DNA from: an uncultured Lysobacteraceae bacterium
GTDB taxonomy: Bacteria; Pseudomonadota; Gammaproteobacteria; Xanthomonadales; Rhodanobacteraceae
Length of the DNA stretch: 10,320 nucleotides
Reading direction: 5' to 3'
Assembly (NCBI GenBank): GCA_946482585.1
Contig: CAMLSI010000163.1
Coordinates: forward strand, 1-10,320
A program made the translations under genes and the position numbers. This document shows positions 6,653 to 10,320 of the stretch, piece by piece; positions within the stretch are counted from its first letter, which is position 1; each line of letters starts with the position of its first letter. The notes beneath the pieces were generated by a model. The model saw nothing but the letters and a program-made list of their open reading frames with translations, searched no databases and was not told the origin of the DNA.

Positions 6653-7273
6653 ATGGTACTTTTGCAATTGTCCGCCGCGCAGGGCCCGGCCGAATGCGCG
6701 CTCGCCGTGGCCCGGGGCTTTGCGCTGCTGCAACACGAAGCGCTGGCGCGGGATGTCGGCGTGGAAATGATCGAAGCGGAAGCCGGACCGGAGCCGGATA
6801 CCTGGCGTTCGCTGCTGCTCGTGCTGACCGGGGTCGAGGCCGCGGCGTTCGCGCAGCGCTGGAGCGGCACGCTGCAGTGGATCTGCCCCAGTCCCTACCG
6901 ACCGGCGCATCGGCGCAAGAACTGGTTCTTCGGCGGGCGCGTGTTCGAGCTGCCGGAACTGCGGCAAGACGGCGACGTGCGCTTCGAAGCCGTCCGCGCG
7001 TCAGGCCCCGGCGGGCAGCACGTCAACAAGACGGCGAGCGCAGTGCGCGCGACGCATGTCGCGAGCGGCATCAGCGTGAAGGTGCAGAGCGAACGCAGCC
7101 AGCAGGCCAACAAGCGCCTCGCGCTCGGGCTGATCCGGCAACGGCTGGCCGATCGTGCCGAGGCCGTCGCGGCGGGCCAGCGGGCCGATCGGCGTCAGGC
7201 CCACCGCACGGTCGATCGCGGCAACGCCGTACGCACGTTCCGCGGCGACGCATTCACGCCGGACGCCGATTGA
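6653..7273 (+). CDS. prfH: Peptide chain release factor H (PrfH)
   Basis: A 206-residue class I release-factor relative. The N-terminus MVLLQLSAAQGPAECALAVA and the segment WICPSPYRPAHRRKNWFFGG match the PrfH pattern I know from E. coli. The catalytic loop is complete (SGPGGQHVNKT, 117-127, with GGQ at 120-122), and the end RGNAVRTF is also characteristic. Full-length RF1/RF2 are much longer; PrfH lacks their domain 1 and stop-codon reading loop. PrfH is associated with rescue of ribosomes stalled by damaged 16S rRNA and is normally encoded beside an RtcB-type RNA ligase. No rtcB lies in this window: upstream is GTPase 2 (22-base gap), downstream a convergent glutaredoxin-like gene. AGGAAA just upstream supports the start. 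Shadow frames extend upstream of this ATG but have no counterpart in the family. Confidence 0.93.
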   Translation: MVLLQLSAAQGPAECALAVARGFALLQHEALARDVGVEMIEAEAGPEPDTWRSLLLVLTGVEAAAFAQRWSGTLQWICPSPYRPAHRRKNWFFGGRVFELPELRQDGDVRFEAVRASGPGGQHVNKTASAVRATHVASGISVKVQSERSQQANKRLALGLIRQRLADRAEAVAAGQRADRRQAHRTVDRGNAVRTFRGDAFTPDAD

Positions 7274-7303
7274 GCGCGCATACCGCAGGGCCATGACCGA
7301 TAC

Positions 7304-7540
7304 TCATACCTGCGCGAGCCACGCCGACACCGTGGCCGCATCGAACGGCCAGTCCAGTTCGCGGCGGCCGTCGTCGTCGCGCAGCACGGGCACGCGCTCG
7401 CCGTAGAGCGCTTCCAGCGTGTTGTCGAAATCGATGAACACGCTGGAGAAATCCGGCACGCGCGCCTGCGCCAGCACGTCGAGTGCCAGATCGCACAAAT
7501 GACAGTCGTCGCGTTGGAAAAGCACAAGTCGCATCGTCAT
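7304..7540 (-). CDS. Glutaredoxin-like thioredoxin-fold protein (DUF836 type)
   Basis: A 78-residue protein starting MTMRLVLFQRDDCHLCDLAL. The CHLC redox pair (Cys13, Cys16), the short helix after it, the VFIDFDN strand, and Val-Pro-Val (50-52) as the cis-proline loop define the small glutaredoxin-like family related to DUF836. Members are presumed thiol-disulfide oxidoreductases in the cytoplasm, with few characterised cases. Start choice is uncertain: ATG at 7540 or 7534; a start at 7576 would add residues outside the fold and overlap the promoter zone. No Shine-Dalgarno is seen. It converges on prfH with 30 bases between stops and is divergent from sdaA, perhaps using an overlapping -10 region. 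Confidence 0.85.
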   Translation of the reverse strand: MTMRLVLFQRDDCHLCDLALDVLAQARVPDFSSVFIDFDNTLEALYGERVPVLRDDDGRRELDWPFDAATVSAWLAQV

Positions 7541-7564
7541 GAGGCCGCATCGGTCAGGGCCGGA

Positions 7565-7571
7565 TAGAATA
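7565..7571. promoter_or_regulatory. Overlapping divergent -10 elements between the glutaredoxin gene and sdaA
   Basis: The plus strand reads TAGAAT (7565-7570) and the minus strand reads TATTCT (7571-7566) through the same bases, the only A/T-rich spot in this gap. The plus element would start transcription near 7577 with a leader of about 23 bases before sdaA. The minus element would start near 7559 with a leader of about 19 bases before the glutaredoxin-like gene. Neither has a clear -35. Confidence 0.4.
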
Positions 7572-7599
7572 AACAACCCAGCCCGCCGGAATCCGTTTC

Positions 7600-8982
7600 A
7601 TGGCCGTCAGCGTGTTCGACATCTTCAAGATCGGCATAGGCCCTTCGTCCTCGCATACGGTGGGGCCGATGCGCGCCGCGGCGCGCTTCGTGAGCCATTG
7701 GCTCGACGAACGCGGCCTGCTCGGTCGCGTGGTGCGAATCCGCGGCGAACTGTTCGGCTCGCTGGCGCACACGGGCCGCGGCCACGGCACGGACAAGGCC
7801 GTGCTCTGCGGCTTCGAGGGCGAATGGCCCGACCGCATCGACCCCGACATCATCGAGGGTACGCTCGCACGGATCCGCAGCGACAAGCGCATTCGTCTGC
7901 TCGCCCGCCACGAGGTCGACTTCGACGAAAAACGCGACCTGATTTTCAACAAGCGCCAGAAGCTGCCCTATCACTCCAACGGCATGCGCTTCACCGCCTA
8001 CGGCGCGAACGACGACGTGCTCGCGACACGCGACTACTACTCGGTCGGCGGCGGCTTCGTCGTCAATCACGACGAGGCGGCCGAAGACCGCATCGTGCCG
8101 GACACGACGCCGCTGCCGTATCCGTTCCACAGCGGCGACGAACTGCTCGCGCGCTGCAGCGAGGCCGGCAAGACCATCGCGGAAGTCATCCTTGCGAACG
8201 AAATGGCCTGGCGCAGCGAAGCGGAGATCCGCGCCGGCCTGCTGACGATCTGGAAGGCGATGCAGGCCTGCGTCGCGCGTGGCATCCGCGAAGCCGGCGT
8301 GCTGCCGGGCGGACTCAAGGTCTCGCGCCGCGCACACAACATGCAGGCCGAACTGCTCGCGCGCCCCGAGGCCGCGCTCAAGGATCCGCTGACCATCCTC
8401 GACTGGGTCAATCTCTACGCCCTCGCGGTCAACGAGGAAAACGCCGCCGGCGGACGCGTCGTCACCGCGCCGACCAACGGCGCGGCCGGCATCATTCCGG
8501 CAGTGCTGCATTATTTCGACCGCTTCTGTCCGGCCGCGAACGAGGATCGCATCGTCGATTTCCTGCTGACCGCGGGCGCGATCGGCATTCTCTACAAGGA
8601 AAACGCGTCGATCTCCGGCGCAGAGGTCGGCTGTCAGGGCGAAGTCGGCGTGGCCTGCTCCATGGCGGCGGGCGGACTCACCGCCGCGCTCGGCGGCACG
8701 ATCTTTCAAGTCGAAAACGCGGCCGAGATCGGCATGGAACACAACCTCGGACTGACCTGCGATCCGATCGGCGGCCTCGTGCAGATCCCGTGCATCGAAC
8801 GCAACGCAATGGGCGCGGTCAAGGCGATCAACGCCTCGCGCATGGCGCTGCGCGGCGACGGCAAGCATCGCGTCTCGCTCGACAAGGTCATCAAGACCAT
8901 GCGCGACACCGGCAAGGACATGCAGGACAAGTACAAGGAAACGAGCCGCGGCGGCCTTGCGGTCAACGTGATCGAGTGCTGA
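7600..8982 (+). CDS. sdaA: L-serine ammonia-lyase, iron-sulfur type (SdaA)
   Basis: A 460-residue protein converting L-serine to pyruvate and ammonia with a [4Fe-4S] cluster. The N-terminal beta domain begins [20 protein letters not shown], the family's hallmark Ser/His motif. The C-terminal alpha domain carries [11 protein letters not shown] (291-301), [16 protein letters not shown] (344-359) and [14 protein letters not shown] (385-398). The likely cluster ligands are Cys345, Cys387 and Cys398, aligned two residues on from those I recall for the Legionella enzyme (343, 385, 396). The protein ends exactly in Cys (VIEC, Cys460), matching the C-terminal tail-in-mouth cysteine that occupies the fourth iron in that family until serine displaces it. 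Length is standard for the single-chain form. Only a weak GGAA precedes the ATG. Cytoplasmic; likely monocistronic, convergent with the gene at 9017. Confidence 0.97.
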   Translation: MAVSVFDIFKIGIGPSSSHTVGPMRAAARFVSHWLDERGLLGRVVRIRGELFGSLAHTGRGHGTDKAVLCGFEGEWPDRIDPDIIEGTLARIRSDKRIRLLARHEVDFDEKRDLIFNKRQKLPYHSNGMRFTAYGANDDVLATRDYYSVGGGFVVNHDEAAEDRIVPDTTPLPYPFHSGDELLARCSEAGKTIAEVILANEMAWRSEAEIRAGLLTIWKAMQACVARGIREAGVLPGGLKVSRRAHNMQAELLARPEAALKDPLTILDWVNLYALAVNEENAAGGRVVTAPTNGAAGIIPAVLHYFDRFCPAANEDRIVDFLLTAGAIGILYKENASISGAEVGCQGEVGVACSMAAGGLTAALGGTIFQVENAAEIGMEHNLGLTCDPIGGLVQIPCIERNAMGAVKAINASRMALRGDGKHRVSLDKVIKTMRDTGKDMQDKYKETSRGGLAVNVIEC

Positions 8983-8987
8983 GCGGC

Positions 8988-9006
8988 GGCGCGGGCCTGC
9001 CGCGCC
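8988..9006. terminator. GC hairpin between convergent sdaA and the 9017-9778 gene
   Basis: GGCGCGG (8988-8994), loop GCCTG, CCGCGCC (9000-9006) lies in the 34-base gap between two stop codons facing each other. The position suits a bidirectional terminator, but there is no T run on either side, so termination would need Rho or the stem alone. Confidence 0.4.
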
Positions 9007-9016
9007 CGCCGAAGCC

Positions 9017-9778
9017 TCAGTCTTCCCAATCGCAATCGGCGCGCGCGTCCGCCTTGCGTACCGCGGCCTTCTGCGCGACCGCCGGGTTGTACAGCCCGAC
9101 ATAGGCGCCGTACTTGCGCGCGGCGCGTTCGCCCATGCTCTCGTCCGGCGTGTATGCGCCGGCGAAGCGCGTGCGCTTGCAGCGCACGATGTTGTGGCCG
9201 CGCTCCAGCATTTCCGCGGCGACCTGTTTGTCACGCGTGAGCGGGTCGGCCTTTTCCGCCTGCGGCAGCGCCGGCGTGATGCGCAGGCTGCCGTCGGCGT
9301 TGTAGAGGCTGGGCGCCGCCGGCGTCGCGACCACGCCCTCGGCTTCGCCGCTGGACGGTGCCGGCGCTTCGACCTGCCGCACGTCCTGCTGGCGTCGCGC
9401 CGGCGCCGGCGCATTGCGTGCGGCGCCGGTCGGCGGGGCCGAAACCGACAGCGTCGGCAATTCGTGCACGGCCGACGGCTCGGGCAGCGGCGGAGGCGCC
9501 GCATCGATCAGGGTCACGCGCAGCACGTCGCGGCGGTCTTCGGCAACCGGCTTCAGACGCATACCGTCGCGCACGAGCAGCACGAGCAACAGATGCGCGA
9601 GCAGCATGACGACGATTGCGATCATGATGCGACGCCGGTCCACATCCGGCGGCCGCCAGCGCAGTTCATGCAGCAGCGCACGCCGCAACGGCAGCACCCG
9701 CGCGGCAATCAGGGCGGGATCGATGCTCGGAGGACGCGGCCGCTCGGGCCGGATGGACGGCTGCGCTTCGGCGCTCAT
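9017..9778 (-). CDS. Single-span membrane protein of unknown function, proline-rich linker, TonB-like layout
   Basis: I do not recognise this 253-residue protein. Residues 1-50 are Arg/Pro-rich and should stay in the cytoplasm; one hydrophobic helix follows (about 51-69); then comes a Pro/Ala-rich stretch (about 93-157) and a compact C-terminal part (about 158-253) that would lie in the periplasm. The layout resembles TonB-like or FtsN/DamX-like bitopic proteins, but no TonB C-terminal motif is seen. The last part has the segment ERGHNIVRCKRTRFAGAY and a second Cys near the end (Cys200, Cys249), which could form a disulfide. The end DCDWED is acidic. No Shine-Dalgarno; the sequence before the ATG is pyrimidine-rich. 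A GCTACACT box lies upstream. Coding is supported by the consistent bitopic layout, convergent stop with sdaA and a plausible promoter. It may be a lineage-restricted envelope protein. Confidence 0.8.
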   Translation of the reverse strand: MSAEAQPSIRPERPRPPSIDPALIAARVLPLRRALLHELRWRPPDVDRRRIMIAIVVMLLAHLLLVLLVRDGMRLKPVAEDRRDVLRVTLIDAAPPPLPEPSAVHELPTLSVSAPPTGAARNAPAPARRQQDVRQVEAPAPSSGEAEGVVATPAAPSLYNADGSLRITPALPQAEKADPLTRDKQVAAEMLERGHNIVRCKRTRFAGAYTPDESMGERAARKYGAYVGLYNPAVAQKAAVRKADARADCDWED

Positions 9779-9804
9779 GCGAAAGGAAAAAGGACGAGGC
9801 GCGC

Positions 9805-9812
9805 AGTGTAGC
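9805..9812 (-). promoter_or_regulatory. -10 element (GCTACACT) of the 9017-9778 gene
   Basis: On the minus strand GCTACACT contains TACACT (9810-9805). It would start transcription near 9798, about 20 bases before the ATG at 9778. The sequence GCTAC-two bases-T also appears before GTPase 1. No standard -35 is seen 16-18 bases upstream. Confidence 0.45.
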
Positions 9813-9892
9813 GAGCACGCTCATTAGAAATCGGTTAGGCGGCACGCTGCAGAGTTCGGCGTACCGGCGCCATTCAAGTTCGCGCCCGCCCC

Positions 9893-9919
9893 AAGAAACG
9901 GGCACCCGAAGGTGCCCGT
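9893..9919 (-). terminator. Intrinsic terminator with UUCG tetraloop after the glycine-zipper gene
   Basis: On the minus strand ACGGGCACC pairs perfectly with GGTGCCCGT around a TTCG loop closed by C-G, the especially stable cUUCGg type, and is followed by TTCTT. Stem 9898-9906 with 9911-9919, T-rich tail to 9893. It lies about 90 bases after the stop of the glycine-zipper gene and before the promoter of the next minus-strand gene, exactly where a terminator is expected. Confidence 0.8.
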
Positions 9920-9929
9920 CAGTCCCGAT

Positions 9930-9950
9930 CCGGCACCATCCCGGTGCCGG
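9930..9950 (-). repeat. Second hairpin, sharing its arm core with the adjacent terminator
   Basis: CCGGCACC (9930-9937) and GGTGCCGG (9943-9950) form an eight-pair stem with a five-base loop. The GGCACC/GGTGCC core is the same as in the terminator stem eleven bases away, so the four arms can pair in alternative ways. It lacks a T run. It may back up the terminator, protect the mRNA 3' end, or be a partial duplication of the terminator. Confidence 0.6.
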
Positions 9951-10006
9951 TGTGTCTGCGCTCTTACGTCAGGCAGTCAGCGCGTGTTTCAAGGAGCGCC
10001 GATCCC

Positions 10007-10320
10007 TTATTCCGCCGGCGTGACGCCGCGGTCGACCCGGACGCGCAGGCGATTGCCCGGGTGATGGTCCATCGTGGTGTGATAGGTGTCGCCACGATAG
10101 CGGTAGGTCACCTCGTAGCCGACGATGTCATCTTCGCCGCGCCACGCGGTTTGTTGCTGGCAGCGCGTCTCGTAGTCACGGACGTAGCCGCCGCTGGTTT
10201 CATAGTAGTTGCCGTTGCGACGCGAGGTCTTGTTGCCGACCGCGCCGCCGATCACGGCGCCGGCAATGGTCGCCGCCTTGCGGCCGTCGCCCTTGCCGAC
10301 CTGATTGCCGAGCGCGCCGC
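10007..10320 (-). CDS. Glycine-zipper 2TM envelope protein, C-terminal part
   Basis: The gene enters from the right edge; 104 codons are visible and the start lies outside. The visible part opens with a glycine zipper (GALGNQVGKGDGRKAATIAG, then AVIGGAVGN), the signature of the Rick_17kDa_Anti/SlyB-like glycine-zipper 2TM family. These are usually outer-membrane lipoproteins or periplasmic proteins. After it comes a Tyr- and Arg-rich domain with one Cys (ETRCQQQTAW), a VGYEVTYRYRGDTYHTTM strand pair and HHPGNRLRVRV before the end. This C-terminal layout is the common one for such proteins in gammaproteobacteria. A GTG at 10255 lies inside the glycine zipper and cannot be the true start. A strong terminator follows. 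Confidence 0.88.
   Translation of the reverse strand, partial: GALGNQVGKGDGRKAATIAGAVIGGAVGNKTSRRNGNYYETSGGYVRDYETRCQQQTAWRGEDDIVGYEVTYRYRGDTYHTTMDHHPGNRLRVRVDRGVTPAE

Larger units (their letters stand above)
9779..10006. other. Intergenic region between the glycine-zipper gene and the 9017-9778 gene
   Basis: A 228-base gap. Read on the minus strand it holds, in order, about 55 bases of unassigned sequence after the glycine-zipper stop, a hairpin at 9930-9950, an intrinsic terminator at 9893-9919, about 80 bases without recognised features, and the -10 element of the next gene. No small ORF with a credible start and composition was found. Confidence 0.6.

Noticed and set aside
5515..6870. 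Minus-strand ORF (451 codons) opposite GTPase 2 and prfH
   Set aside because: Mirror frame of two well-supported genes, with low-complexity Arg/Ala/Asp composition.
7537..9504. Very long minus-strand ORF (655 codons) spanning sdaA and part of the next gene
   Set aside because: It runs antisense across sdaA and then in a wrong frame through the 9017-9778 gene. Both real genes have better evidence, and the translation has no family features.
10007..10255. Separate 82-codon gene starting at GTG 10255
   Set aside because: The open frame continues upstream through the rest of the glycine zipper to the window edge, so the GTG is internal.

Overview
The window is GC-rich, densely coded DNA from a Gram-negative bacterium. 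A gammaproteobacterium is most likely, and I lean towards the Xanthomonadales/Nevskiales side. Pointers are signal-peptide YceI proteins, a CybB-type cytochrome b561, a [4Fe-4S] L-serine ammonia-lyase, a glycine-zipper envelope protein, several genes without a Shine-Dalgarno sequence, and -10 elements of the GCTACNNT kind. The lineage is inferred from gene content, not from a search. I see no tRNA, rRNA, CRISPR array, insertion sequence or prophage.

Layout. Positions 1-1558 (minus) hold the 5' part of a periplasmic beta-propeller sensor of the two-component-regulator type. Its propeller repeats change reading frame at a GGCCGGCC tract near 1035-1042, so it is broken or carries a sequence error. 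A 289-base divergent gap follows. Six plus-strand genes then run from 1848 to 7273: a membrane-anchored GTPase with a DUF697 tail; a YceI protein; a cytochrome b561; a second YceI protein; a second GTPase-DUF697 protein; and peptide chain release factor H (prfH). The three central genes overlap or touch, and the two GTPases bracket them. A small glutaredoxin-like gene (7304-7540, minus) converges on prfH and is divergent from sdaA (7600-8982, plus). sdaA converges on a single-span, proline-rich protein of unknown function (9017-9778, minus). The right edge holds the 3' part of a glycine-zipper protein (minus), followed by a textbook intrinsic terminator with a UUCG loop.

How the genes may work together. 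YceI proteins are lipocalin-like binders of isoprenoid quinones, and CybB-type b561 moves electrons between the periplasmic side and the quinone pool, so the YceI-b561-YceI block looks like a quinone-linked periplasmic redox unit. Two paralogous GTPases with different N-terminal anchoring (a two-helix membrane hairpin against a tryptophan-rich amphipathic start) enclose it. prfH, a ribosome-rescue factor usually paired with an rtcB RNA ligase, closes the run without rtcB in view. Whether these act as one envelope-stress or redox-stress unit is inference; the gene order is seen directly.
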